A DNA stretch of 64,000 nt from Chryseobacterium sp. GVT01B (GTDB taxonomy: Bacteria > Bacteroidota > Bacteroidia > Flavobacteriales > Weeksellaceae). Position numbers and translations under genes: made by a program. Below the pieces are notes generated by a model. The model had not been told where the DNA came from, did no database searches, and was given only the letters and a program-made list of their open reading frames with translations. Below, one piece after another: positions 37,030-45,269 of the stretch. Positions within the stretch are counted from its first letter, which is position 1; each line of letters begins with the position of its first letter. Where the stretch lies: assembly GCF_019970045.1 (NCBI RefSeq), contig NZ_JAHXYI010000012.1, positions 1 to 64,000 on the forward strand, read 5' to 3'.

Positions 37030-38400
37030 TTATTGAATGGTTTGATAGTAGATAATCTTTGAAAGGAATGTTTTTGAGGTTTCACTTTTCACTTTCGTCT
37101 GCAAAGTCTTTTTAAGTTTCTGATCATTTTTTTCGTCCGCATATTTCAACAGGGCTTTTTCGCTGAAATTAACAGAAGTTAAATGATAGTTGACTACAAA
37201 ATCTTTTCTTTTCATATTCTGTGAAGTGATGAAACCTCCCCAATTGAAGTAACTGCACACTAAAATAGTTCCATAGAAATACCAAACCATTGTGTTGACA
37301 AGGAATATGTTTCTTTTCTTCTTTTGAATTTTAAGATAAGTCAAAGCAAGACCCACTATTGATAAAATAAGGAAAGCAAAAACTCCCAATCTTTTATAAG
37401 TACATCCATAATTCACGATATACTCATAATTTTTAACAGCAGCTGATATGACAAGAATAACATTGAGGAAGATCCAGATTTTGGCTAAAATTTTCAGCAA
37501 TCCCGCTTTCGGATCAAAATTGAATCCTGATTTAAAGTAAAACATGATGACCAGAATAGCCATTATGATAGACATAATTACGGCATTCACTCTTTCATGG
37601 GTTTCTTCGGAAAGCTGAACGGGAGTTTTCACGGCTTCATAAAACTGTTCATAATTGTAAGTAATAATAAAGAAAATCAGTAAAATATTCAGCAAGACAA
37701 AAGAGATCACTCCGCTCATTCTTTCGGCATTGAGATCAAGAAAGGAATAGGTAGCTTTTGGCATCCGGGAATCTTTTTGAAACTCATTATCCAAAAAATG
37801 ATTGCTTTTATAGATGAGTTTTTCCACAGCATAATTCCAGTAGTTAAAGGCAATAAAAAACCCTAATACAAAGAGACAGAATACCTGCCATAGATTAATA
37901 TCCAGTTCATAATCTGTGAAAAGAGCGGCAAAATGATTACTTCCTGCAGAATAAATTCCAAAGAAAACGGAAACCAGCACCAGCGGAATTAAAATGAAAG
38001 CTAATGTCTTTTGCCATAATCCAGGAACATTCTTTTTGGGCAGCCATTCATCAAAACTGAAAAAGCGGCAGAATGAAGTGCAACAGTTTACAATAAAAAC
38101 CGGAATCAAAAAGAGGATTTTTAACCTTCTGTTCTTTGATTTATACCCCAGCAAAAGTAATGAGCTTACTACTGCAGTAAATGAAGGAAAATCTCCATAC
38201 CATGCAAATGCAATACTTGATAAAATGCTTGTTCCCAAAAGAACATATAGGGTTTTGGTTTTATTCTTCTCCGTAGTTTTAAACAGGGTCAATACTGCAT
38301 AAATGATTCCCAGAATTCCAAGGTTCAGTCCAATATCCTGATCGTAGAAGACAATGACAAACAGGATGGCGGTAAGAAATATATAGTGATGTGTTTTCAT
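37030..38400 (-). CDS. DUF4153/DUF4173-like membrane protein
   Basis: A 456-residue membrane protein with roughly 12 hydrophobic helices and a C-terminal soluble tail. Segments such as 'YGCTYKRLGVFAFLILSIVG' and 'SVNFSEKALLKYADE' resemble the DUF4173 family often paired with DUF1361-type proteins. Function is unknown. It starts a run of envelope-associated genes transcribed on the minus strand, with 6 nt to the DUF1361 gene. Confidence 0.65.
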   Translation of the reverse strand: MKTHHYIFLTAILFVIVFYDQDIGLNLGILGIIYAVLTLFKTTEKNKTKTLYVLLGTSILSSIAFAWYGDFPSFTAVVSSLLLLGYKSKNRRLKILFLIPVFIVNCCTSFCRFFSFDEWLPKKNVPGLWQKTLAFILIPLVLVSVFFGIYSAGSNHFAALFTDYELDINLWQVFCLFVLGFFIAFNYWNYAVEKLIYKSNHFLDNEFQKDSRMPKATYSFLDLNAERMSGVISFVLLNILLIFFIITYNYEQFYEAVKTPVQLSEETHERVNAVIMSIIMAILVIMFYFKSGFNFDPKAGLLKILAKIWIFLNVILVISAAVKNYEYIVNYGCTYKRLGVFAFLILSIVGLALTYLKIQKKKRNIFLVNTMVWYFYGTILVCSYFNWGGFITSQNMKRKDFVVNYHLTSVNFSEKALLKYADEKNDQKLKKTLQTKVKSETSKTFLSKIIYYQTIQ

Positions 38401-38445
38401 GAGATTTGAATATTTAAAATATTGAAAATTAAAAGATTAAAGGAA

Positions 38446-38763
38446 TTAAATTTTGAGAACCTCATCGATCCAGGTGAACTGTGTCATTATATAGAGGTAT
38501 AAGGCCGTTATCGGAATATTGACAAGCAAAAGGAGAACTGAATTACCGGATGCCTTCTGGTCTGAAACGTCAGTAAGATAGATAATAAGTTCATGCAGAA
38601 GGATAAACATATTAATCACGGCGGTTACAAGTACATAATAAAAGCCAAGTTCAATAAAAAATTCTGCTCTTATGAACCAAAATGCGACCAACAGAAGCGT
38701 TCCTAACAGAAACGAAAGGAAGAAAGACCTTTTTCCAAGCGGACTGAATTTTATTTTTCCCAT
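38446..38763 (-). CDS. Small membrane protein of unknown function
   Basis: A 105-residue protein with three hydrophobic helices and the C-terminal pattern 'LLVNIPITALYLYIM'. The same order and pattern occur in the gene at 39288-39585 ('LILTANIPIAFIYTIV'), so the two look like tandem relatives. The ATG at 38763 avoids an overlap of 14 nt with the Coq4-like gene upstream, so I use it rather than 38790. I do not recognise the family. Confidence 0.55.
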   Translation of the reverse strand: MGKIKFSPLGKRSFFLSFLLGTLLLVAFWFIRAEFFIELGFYYVLVTAVINMFILLHELIIYLTDVSDQKASGNSVLLLLVNIPITALYLYIMTQFTWIDEVLKI

Positions 38764-38776
38764 CAGATAAATGTTT

Positions 38777-39262
38777 TTAATGAAGAACAATAGTTTCTTT
38801 CTGTTGAATAAAGTCCATTACATGTTCATACTTCTGGCTCAGCAGTTCTTCAAAATCCCAATGATGGAAAGCACGCATATTCTGACCTTTTTTATAGGCT
38901 TTGATATAAATTTTCGCATATTCAGGCAGAATAATTGTTCCTAAAATGATTGCTGCCAAAAGATGTGCATTGAGCTTACCGTTTCCTAAAAGAAGATACT
39001 GCATGGCAATTTCATCCTCGAAGTTGGTTCCACAGCCGGTGATCAAATGGTGTACATCATGATTTTCCATTTTGGGAATCATTGAAAACCCATGCTTTCT
39101 GTAGAATTCTCCCAGTTTTCTTCCAAGAGAATCTTCCTGAAATTCCAGCAGCTGTTTTTCATTGAACTGCCATTGTCTTTTTTTCTTTTTAAAGTATTTT
39201 CTGTATAATTTCTGAGTTTTATCGTACACAAAAAGCAGAAACTGAACGCGGATTTTTTTCAT
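38777..39262 (-). CDS. Coq4-like protein
   Basis: A 161-residue soluble protein. It contains HDxxH-x11-E (H68, D69, H72, E84) in 'ENHDVHHLITGCGTNFEDE', which is the exact zinc-site arrangement of Coq4, a decarboxylase-type factor of ubiquinone biosynthesis. Flavobacteria use menaquinone, so the role here is likely different. It lies between two related small membrane proteins, and both gaps are short, so the three are probably co-transcribed. Confidence 0.65.
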   Translation of the reverse strand: MKKIRVQFLLFVYDKTQKLYRKYFKKKKRQWQFNEKQLLEFQEDSLGRKLGEFYRKHGFSMIPKMENHDVHHLITGCGTNFEDEIAMQYLLLGNGKLNAHLLAAIILGTIILPEYAKIYIKAYKKGQNMRAFHHWDFEELLSQKYEHVMDFIQQKETIVLH

Positions 39263-39287
39263 AATAGTATTGGTATATTTATGGATA

Positions 39288-39585
39288 TTAATGGAAAAGA
39301 CTAAGACCTACAATAGTGTAAATGAATGCAATAGGAATGTTGGCTGTCAAAATGAGTATGGCTATCATACATTCTTTGAATTTTGATGTATTTATAACAC
39401 CATATGTCAAAAAACCAAGTATGCATAATATGTTGACTGGTACTCCAAAAATGATTAACAAATAGCCAGCTCCAGCAAACCAATCATCCTTTGTAACGAG
39501 TGCTCCTAAAAGGCAAAGAGTTCCCATTGAAAAAAAAACCAAATACAGCCTTGCCTAGATCTATTATTTCTGAATCTTTTATCAT
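39288..39585 (-). CDS. Small membrane protein disrupted by a homopolymer frameshift
   Basis: A membrane protein with three hydrophobic helices, related to the one at 38446-38763. A plausible start at 39585 ('MIKDSEIIDLGKAVFG') leads into a run of nine A (39530-39538, T on the coding strand). From there the helical body is read in the next frame ('FFSMGTLCLLGALVTKDD' onward). One base fewer in the run would join them into a protein of about 99 residues. This may be phase variation, a pseudogene or a sequence error. The downstream frame alone could also start at TTG 39542. Confidence 0.55.
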
Positions 39586-39614
39586 TATTATTTAGAATTA
39601 ATTAAAAACCAATT

Positions 39615-39905
39615 TTAGCTTCCCGCAAACGGACTTCCAAAAACCCCTACTGCCAGCTCCATCCAGATCAGTGCAAGAGCAAGCAAAATGAAAATGCAGA
39701 TCAAAACTTTCTGACTTTGTTTTTTGATTTTGTTTCTGACCAGGTTGACCAAAAAAGCTGTTGTAAAGAGTAAAGCTGCTGCTATCAGAAAATCTGAAAC
39801 GGACCAGTTCACTTCTTTAGAAAATAGATTTCCCAGCAATGGAATACACAGTAAAACCAATGGAAGGGCATACATTGTAACTGTTTTTTGTTTTTGTGTT
39901 ATCAT
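39615..39905 (-). CDS. Small membrane protein of unknown function
   Basis: A 96-residue protein with three hydrophobic helices ('MYALPLVLLCIPLLGNLF', 'FLIAAALLFTTAFLVNLV', 'VLICIFILLALALIWMELAVGVF'). I do not recognise the family. An operator-like palindrome (39932-39948) and a TAACTTTG box lie just upstream, so its expression may be controlled by the winged-helix regulator encoded next door (39971-40261). Confidence 0.6.
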   Translation of the reverse strand: MITQKQKTVTMYALPLVLLCIPLLGNLFSKEVNWSVSDFLIAAALLFTTAFLVNLVRNKIKKQSQKVLICIFILLALALIWMELAVGVFGSPFAGS

Positions 39906-39931
39906 TTTATTTAAGTTTTAAATTATAAAGT

Positions 39932-39948
39932 ACTTTGTAATTCAAAGT
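39932..39948 (-). promoter_or_regulatory. Operator-like palindrome, copy 2
   Basis: ACTTTG, 5 nt, CAAAGT, with an identical 17-bp core to the palindrome at 40984-41002. On the minus strand it contains TAACTTTG, which fits the -7 box, so a bound protein would block RNA polymerase. It lies 27 nt upstream of the start at 39905. Confidence 0.55.
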
Positions 39949-39970
39949 TAATTTTCAAAAAAATATAGGA

Positions 39971-40261
39971 CTATCGTCCCAGTAGTTTTTCAAGAGCATC
40001 CAAATGTTCTGTAAACGCCTGTCGTCCATTTTGCGTAACACGGTAAGATGTCTTGGGCTTTTTCCCGACAAATTCTTTTTTTACTTCAATATATCCTGCT
40101 TTCTCCAATGCATTGCTGTGACTGGCAAGATTTCCATCTGTAATTCCAAGCAAGCCTTTCATTTCAGAAAAATCAACCCAGTCGTTAACCATAAGAACGG
40201 ACATGATGCCCAGTCTTACACGGCTTTCGAATTCTTTGTTGAGTTGATTTATTTTGATCAT
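39971..40261 (-). CDS. Winged-helix transcriptional regulator
   Basis: A 96-residue DNA-binding protein of the small winged-helix type found in Bacteroidetes (ArsR/MarR-like). Residues 20-60 hold the helix-turn-helix ('DFSEMKGLLGITDGNLASHS'), followed by the wing 'GYIEVKKEFVGKKPKTSYRVT'. It has no extra ligand domain. It lies downstream of a membrane protein gene and upstream of another. Palindromes near both (39932-39948 and 40984-41002) are the probable operators; autoregulation is likely. Confidence 0.85.
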   Translation of the reverse strand: MIKINQLNKEFESRVRLGIMSVLMVNDWVDFSEMKGLLGITDGNLASHSNALEKAGYIEVKKEFVGKKPKTSYRVTQNGRQAFTEHLDALEKLLGR

Positions 40262-40359
40262 TTTATTTTAGCTTAATTATTCAGGAAATTATATTCTTAG
40301 AGAGCTTTTAATGTATTAATTTTTAAACTCATCTTTTTCAACATTACAAATCTTCATTA

Positions 40360-40977
40360 TTACTTATATTTCTTGTGCATAATCAATCCATATACAATAT
40401 GCAAAACTCCAAAACCAATTGCCCAGAACAATAATCCCCATCCTAAAAAGAATAAAGAAATAAGTCCTAAAATGATCTCAAAATATCCTAAATACTTTAC
40501 ATCCGTTAATGTATAACGTTCTGCCGATACTAGTGCCAATCCGTAAAAAATCAATGTTGCCGGAGCTATGAAAACAAAAAGATGATGATAAAGAAGTGCA
40601 AGGCAAAAAACTCCTCCTGCTACCAAAGGAACTGCAAAAGTAATCAAAAGCCGTTTTGTAGTGGCATCCCAGATCTTCAAACCCTTCTTTTTACTTTTGT
40701 GGGCGGTAAAAATGTAGCCACTAAGAATAGCAACCACTAAAATAACTATCCCAATTAGAACAAGTTCTTTAACCAAGGCTGGTCCCAGAATATTTCTGTC
40801 TCCATCAAAATAACTGATTCCTTCCCTCTGAAAAACAAAAAAAACATATATAGCTCCAATAATTGCTGTTAATCCGGCAACAACTCCTGACAGACCGCTT
40901 AAAGAAATGAATCTGGAAGAGCGCTCCATCATGGAACGGATATGGGATAAGTCTTCGTGATAGTTTTTTGTCTCCAT
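40360..40977 (-). CDS. Membrane protein paired with the winged-helix regulator
   Basis: A 205-residue protein with a short soluble N-terminus and about six hydrophobic helices. I do not recognise a specific family. Its start codon lies 6 nt from the palindrome at 40984-41002, and the winged-helix regulator begins 98 nt after its stop. Such a pair suggests a membrane protein whose expression is tuned by the adjacent regulator. Confidence 0.65.
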   Translation of the reverse strand: METKNYHEDLSHIRSMMERSSRFISLSGLSGVVAGLTAIIGAIYVFFVFQREGISYFDGDRNILGPALVKELVLIGIVILVVAILSGYIFTAHKSKKKGLKIWDATTKRLLITFAVPLVAGGVFCLALLYHHLFVFIAPATLIFYGLALVSAERYTLTDVKYLGYFEIILGLISLFFLGWGLLFWAIGFGVLHIVYGLIMHKKYK

Positions 40978-40983
40978 AAAAAG

Positions 40984-41002
40984 AACTTTGAATTACAAAG
41001 TT
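40984..41002 (-). promoter_or_regulatory. Operator-like palindrome, copy 1, with promoter
   Basis: AACTTTG, 5 nt, CAAAGTT: perfect 7-bp arms. On the minus strand it contains TAACTTTG (-7 box), with TTGG about 19 nt further upstream acting as -33. It sits just upstream of the membrane protein start at 40977. Confidence 0.65.
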
Positions 41003-41070
41003 ATAATTTATTTTTAATCTGCCAATTATTTATTTTAAATTTTGAAATAATTTTCATGATTACTTATATG

Positions 41071-41099
41071 TCAAAAAGAAAACCCCGCTAGAAGCGAGG
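41071..41099 (-). terminator. Terminator of the enoyl-CoA hydratase gene
   Basis: A 7-bp GC-rich stem (41083-41089 with 41093-41099) is followed on the minus strand by TTTTCTTTTT. It lies 37 nt after the stop at 41136. Confidence 0.75.
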
Positions 41100-41135
41100 C
41101 TCTCAAAATATATTAAATTAAGAGTAAAGAAAAAA

Positions 41136-41900
41136 TTATTTCGCTCTCAACTTTTCTTTAATGGACTCAATATTTTTCTTGGCAGAATCTTCCAGGATAA
41201 GACTTGCACTCATATGAATTCTCGCTGGCATCAATTCATTGAAATGATCTGTTCCTTCCCAAGAAACTTTTTTAATTAAAGCTAAAGCATCACTACTTCT
41301 TGACGCCAAGGTCTGTAAAAATTTCTCCAGTTTCGCATCCATCTCCTGAATAGAATCTGATACAGAATGATAAACATTATGCTGCTCAGCCCACTCAGCA
41401 GATCTGAAGTCTGCATCAATTGCCATAGCAGAGAATTGTGACTTCCCGATTTTTCTTTCTACATAAGGTCCAATTACAAAAGGGCCGATTCCAAGATTGA
41501 TCTCAGTAAGTGCTAAAGCTGAATCTTTTGTTGCAAAACAGTAGTCTGCTCCACAAGCAATTCCAACTCCTCCACCGGTAGTTTTTCCCTGTACTCTTAC
41601 CACTACGATTTTCCCGCAATTTCTCATAGCATTCAAAACTTTTGCAAAACCACCAAAGAATTGTGTGGAAGCTTCCAGTTCTTCAATAGCTAAAAGCTCA
41701 TCAAAGCTAGCTCCTGCACAGAAAGCCTTTTCACCTGCACTTTTTACTAAAATAGCTTTCACCTCATCTTTCGCACCTTCTTCAAGGATAGTTTCTGCCA
41801 GCTTTTCTAAAATTGCTCCCGGAAGAGAATTACTTTTGAGTGTTCCGAAACTGATCTCGGCAATATTATTTTTAATTTCTGATGCTACAAATTCGCTCAT
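41136..41900 (-). CDS. Enoyl-CoA hydratase/isomerase family protein
   Basis: A 254-residue crotonase-fold protein. The oxyanion-hole motifs are 'KAFCAGASFDEL' (about 58-69) and 'GKTTGGGVGIACGADYCF'. The substrate cannot be read. PaaF (2,3-dehydroadipyl-CoA hydratase) is not evident in the paa operon 5 kb away, so this gene could supply that step, but a role in fatty-acid or branched-chain amino-acid degradation is equally possible. It stands alone with its own -7 box (TATTTTTG at 41923-41930) and terminator. Confidence 0.85.
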   Translation of the reverse strand: MSEFVASEIKNNIAEISFGTLKSNSLPGAILEKLAETILEEGAKDEVKAILVKSAGEKAFCAGASFDELLAIEELEASTQFFGGFAKVLNAMRNCGKIVVVRVQGKTTGGGVGIACGADYCFATKDSALALTEINLGIGPFVIGPYVERKIGKSQFSAMAIDADFRSAEWAEQHNVYHSVSDSIQEMDAKLEKFLQTLASRSSDALALIKKVSWEGTDHFNELMPARIHMSASLILEDSAKKNIESIKEKLRAK

Positions 41901-42095
41901 TTTTATTTTTATTGGATTCTTACAAAAATACGAAATACAGCTCTTTCAGAGAAACTTAAAGATAATAATTTCCATGATAGAGTTACCTTTTATAAGATTC
42001 CCTTTACGTAGAAATACGGAATCTTTAATTTGGTATTTTCTACTCTAGTACTCCCTCATTATTAGTCGTTCCTTTGGCCTAGAAATAATAACTAA

Positions 42096-42129
42096 AGGCG
42101 GAATCTGAAAAGCCCACAACAGAGTAAGA
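42096..42129 (+). promoter_or_regulatory. Shared leader element, copy C
   Basis: GGCGGAATCTGAAAAGC, 7 nt, AGAGTAAGA lies 24 nt before the tail-collar gene start. It matches copies A (23627-23655) and B (45454-45484) in sequence and position. Confidence 0.6.
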
Positions 42130-42153
42130 AATTTAAAACTAAATATCATTATC

Positions 42154-42705
42154 ATGGAAGAGTACATTGGAATTGTAAAATTATTTGCAGGAAATTTCGC
42201 GCCTAGAGGCTGGATGTTTTGTGACGGAAGTTTAATAGCTATTTCAAGAAATTCAGCTTTATTTTCTATTTTAGGAACAACTTATGGTGGAGACGGTATT
42301 ACAACTTTCGCTTTACCTAACTTAAAAGGACGTATGGCTTTGGGAGCTGGAAATGTAAATGCTAACCAGTTTTATCCTTTGGGAGTGGTAGCCGGTACTA
42401 CACAAAATACCCTTTTAACTTCAAATCTTCCAAGCATTGGTGGTGGATTTCAATTGAAAGTTGCTAATAAGAATGCCAACTCATCAACCCCTAATGCGGC
42501 GGCATCTATTGCTATCTCAGGAACACAGGTAGGAAGAGATTTCAATGTGGTGTCCAGCTTTATAAATGATACTAACCCTGACACCGTGATTAACGGACAA
42601 AGTATTTCTTTTGTAGGACAAAATTTACCAGTGAATAATATGCCTCCTTATCTGGGCTTAAATTATATCATCTGTGTTGAAGGTATTTATCCTCCAAGAG
42701 ATTAA
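42154..42705 (+). CDS. Phage-tail-collar-domain protein (MdpB-like)
   Basis: A 183-residue protein of the tail-collar type. Residues 5-60 show 'EYIGIVKLFAGNFAPRGWMFCDG' and 'FSILGTTYGGDGITTFALPNLKGR', the collar-domain signature found in tail fibres and in the microcystin-dependent proteins MdpA/B. There are no other phage genes nearby, so this is a free-standing homologue of unknown role. It carries the shared leader element and is followed within 37 nt by a T9SS cargo gene. Confidence 0.85.
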   Translation: MEEYIGIVKLFAGNFAPRGWMFCDGSLIAISRNSALFSILGTTYGGDGITTFALPNLKGRMALGAGNVNANQFYPLGVVAGTTQNTLLTSNLPSIGGGFQLKVANKNANSSTPNAAASIAISGTQVGRDFNVVSSFINDTNPDTVINGQSISFVGQNLPVNNMPPYLGLNYIICVEGIYPPRD

Positions 42706-42741
42706 TATTCACAATAACCTAATATTTAAAACAAAAAAATC

Positions 42742-43563
42742 ATGAAAAGCACTACTTTTTTAACAATTTGTAGTCTGCTCATTTCAATTTTCTCATTCGG
42801 GCAGACCAGTACAGAACAATTTGAAACGGAATCGCACGGAAGTACAAGCTTCACCGACAATGGAGTCATTTTCAATATCATTTCGCATGTAAGTGTCTTT
42901 GATATTCAAGGGAATTACCCGGGAACAGGCTGGAGTGGAACAGCGAATGACAACAGATATATTGATAATTCCAACGATACTCAATTTCCGCCATCATTCA
43001 GTATTAAAACCACTTCAAATTTATTTAAGGTAAACAGATTCTGGATGTATCTTTCAGCACTCAATCTGGATCTCAATGTAGCAGGGACACTTACTGTAAC
43101 AGGAAAATTAAGCGGAGTAACAAAATTTACCCAAACAAAATCCACTGGATTTGCAACAAGTTTAGGCTCTACAAATGGATATACTCTGATTGATCTTACC
43201 AACTTAAACGGCCAAAATTACTCTAATATCATTATTGATGAACTGCAACTAACGGTCAGCGGAGCATTCAGATATGTAGGCCTGGATGCTTTCACCTGGG
43301 TAAAAGACAGCAACCTGGTATTGGGTACTTCTGAAGCTAAGAGCATTAAAAAAGACCTGGCTGTTTATCCTAACCCAACCAACGGGCCTCTTTCCATTGC
43401 AGCAGAGAAAGCGAGTGAAGCTAAAATTTACAGTGTAGACGGTAAAATGCTGAAAACAATACAAACCCAGAGAGGAAATAATGAAATCAATATTTCAGAC
43501 CTTCCAAAAGGAGTTTATATTATCAAAACAGCAACAGAATCAACGAAGGTAATTAAAAATTAA
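42742..43563 (+). CDS. T9SS type A sorting-domain protein
   Basis: A 273-residue secreted protein. The signal peptide ends near 'FSFGQ' (residue 20). The middle is a beta-sandwich-like domain, and the last 75 residues form a sorting domain ('LAVYPNPTNGPLSI' to 'YIIKTATESTKVIKN'). No catalytic motif was recognised. It probably shares a transcript with the tail-collar gene, and a terminator follows. Confidence 0.85.
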   Translation: MKSTTFLTICSLLISIFSFGQTSTEQFETESHGSTSFTDNGVIFNIISHVSVFDIQGNYPGTGWSGTANDNRYIDNSNDTQFPPSFSIKTTSNLFKVNRFWMYLSALNLDLNVAGTLTVTGKLSGVTKFTQTKSTGFATSLGSTNGYTLIDLTNLNGQNYSNIIIDELQLTVSGAFRYVGLDAFTWVKDSNLVLGTSEAKSIKKDLAVYPNPTNGPLSIAAEKASEAKIYSVDGKMLKTIQTQRGNNEINISDLPKGVYIIKTATESTKVIKN

Positions 43564-43620
43564 TTTCAGGAAATTATATATAAGTTCCATATCCCATAAA
43601 GATTCTAATTCATAAATGAC

Positions 43621-43656
43621 AAAACCCTTAATACAAACATTAAGGGTTTTGTTTTT
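43621..43656. terminator. Bidirectional terminator
   Basis: A 12-bp perfect stem (43621-43632 with 43639-43650) with A and T runs on both sides. It serves the plus-strand T9SS gene and overlaps the last codons of the minus-strand glycosylase gene. Confidence 0.8.
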
Positions 43657-44335
43657 TCAATGCCATAATATATTTATCTATATACAGCTGTTTTTCTTTT
43701 GATTTGTACTGCTGAATGTATCTGGGATGTTCCAGAACAGTCATGGTATCAAACAGCTTTGCTTCTATGTTTAATTTTGAAATAAAGTCAGCATTTTTTT
43801 TACCTAGAATAAAGACCTCTGAGGTATCCAGATTGAGACTGATATGTTTCTTCAGAGATTCAATCATAAAACTCTTCACAGCCTCGAACAGTTCTTTATC
43901 ATCATAATAATTAGCATTAAGCCATCCGTTTTTTGTTTTTCTTACAATAGCCAGCGGAAACGGAGAGTTAATATAAACATCTTCATAAAAAAGATCTGCA
44001 CCGCCATATTCTTCAATCATATCGTAGATAAAAACAGAAGACACTTCATGAGTACGGGCGGTTTCCATTTTTATACCACAAATACTTTCGAGTCTTTTGG
44101 TATCAGTAAACGGAACGCCTGTTACTCCTGCTCCATGACGGCTTGGATTGATTCCAATGATGAATTTTCTCTGTATGGAATCATTATAATATTTGTGATA
44201 AAACTTCTGCATAACCGTCAATGTTTCCGGATTATCCAGATAAGGGTTCAGAACTTCAAAGCCGTCGGGAAGATTTCCTCTATAGCTAAGGTTTTTATTG
44301 AACTCGATGACATGATCTGCAAAAGTTGTATTCAT
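43640..44335 (-). CDS. SMUG2-type uracil-DNA glycosylase family protein
   Basis: A 231-residue protein resembling the SMUG2 branch of the uracil-DNA glycosylase superfamily, which removes uracil or damaged bases from DNA. Motif 1 is 'FIIGINPSRHGAGVTGVPFTD' (about 57-77), and the second motif is the C-terminal 'LEHPRYIQQY'. The N-terminal part contains the DNA-binding helices. It lies 2 nt after the DUF4241 gene and probably shares its transcript. Substrate preference is unknown. Confidence 0.8.
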   Translation of the reverse strand: MNTTFADHVIEFNKNLSYRGNLPDGFEVLNPYLDNPETLTVMQKFYHKYYNDSIQRKFIIGINPSRHGAGVTGVPFTDTKRLESICGIKMETARTHEVSSVFIYDMIEEYGGADLFYEDVYINSPFPLAIVRKTKNGWLNANYYDDKELFEAVKSFMIESLKKHISLNLDTSEVFILGKKNADFISKLNIEAKLFDTMTVLEHPRYIQQYKSKEKQLYIDKYIMALKKQNP

Positions 44336-44337
44336 AG

Positions 44338-45120
44338 CTAATTTTTAAGGAAAACAAAATTTTCAGGTTGATCGTCATCACCATCCTCGTCTTCGTCTTC
44401 GTCCTCATCTTCATCACTTAAAGCCAATTCAATATCGATGAATTGAATGTATAGACCACAAATTTCTTCGTTAGCATCATAAGCAAAGTAAACAGGATAA
44501 GTACCATCACCAAAACCACTTGCAAACATTGGAATCTGATAATTTGTATCAGGAATCGTCCAATTGATCCAGTCTCCTGCCTCTCTCTGATTGTTGGGAT
44601 GAGCTTTATAGCTTTGTGAGAAAAGCTCAGCGAAATAATCATCATAAATATTACTGACATCCATTTCATCTATAAATTTATCCACAAAAGGGAGTATTTC
44701 TTTATCAGCAATACACCCTAAACCAGCATCCACGGCGAAACCAAAATAATCATCTTCAGCAACGCCCTCCAATTCTTCAATTCCAACTAAAGCTTCTCTG
44801 TAAACAACAGGCTTTTCTTTGGTAAATTCTACTTTTACAACAGCATATCTGTCTCCCCAATCTTCAGATTTTACTACGGCAATAGTCACAGGAAAATTTC
44901 CTTTCGGAGCCTGAATAAAATAAGGTGATTGATTCGCATTCAGAAAAACCAGCGGATCTCTTACCACCACTTTTCCAGAAGGAAGGGAAACGTTTCCAAT
45001 TTCTATCGTCTCCATTTTCTTTCCCAAAATTTCATCCGAAGTAAAATAGGTTTCCAGATCTGTAGGACAAACCATAATATTCTTCACTTCTTCCCATTTT
45101 TGCATCCAGCTTTGGTCCAT
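44338..45120 (-). CDS. DUF4241 protein with acidic tail
   Basis: A 260-residue soluble protein. The DUF4241 domain fills most of it, with 'GDWINWTIPDTNYQIP' and 'FGDGTYPVYFAYDANE' as recognisable segments. The tail contains a run of alternating Asp and Glu (about 235-250), encoded by a short GAY/GAR codon repeat that could expand or contract by slippage. Some DUF4241 proteins occur in toxin-immunity settings; no toxin gene is seen here. The SMUG2-type gene follows 2 nt downstream. Confidence 0.8.
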   Translation of the reverse strand: MDQSWMQKWEEVKNIMVCPTDLETYFTSDEILGKKMETIEIGNVSLPSGKVVVRDPLVFLNANQSPYFIQAPKGNFPVTIAVVKSEDWGDRYAVVKVEFTKEKPVVYREALVGIEELEGVAEDDYFGFAVDAGLGCIADKEILPFVDKFIDEMDVSNIYDDYFAELFSQSYKAHPNNQREAGDWINWTIPDTNYQIPMFASGFGDGTYPVYFAYDANEEICGLYIQFIDIELALSDEDEDEDEDEDGDDDQPENFVFLKN

Positions 45121-45204
45121 AGTTTATTTTTTTTGAATTAAAAGATTGAAAATAATGAATAAATCCAAGGACATCAAACAGGATAGGATTTTTAACAAAA
45201 GATT

Positions 45205-45245
45205 ATAAAAATAAAGCTACAAATCACAGGTAATTGCAGCTTTAT
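45205..45245 (-). terminator. Terminator of the orphan peptide gene
   Basis: ATAAAGCT (45211-45218) and AGCTTTAT (45238-45245) form the outer stem with an inner CAA/TTG extension. A T run follows on the minus strand. It lies 25 nt after the peptide stop codon. Confidence 0.7.
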
Positions 45246-45269
45246 GTATTGTTTTAAGTTTAAAAAAAT

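Noticed and set aside
42154..42705. Prophage remnant around the tail-collar gene
   Set aside because: No other phage gene is nearby; free-standing collar proteins of the Mdp type are known.
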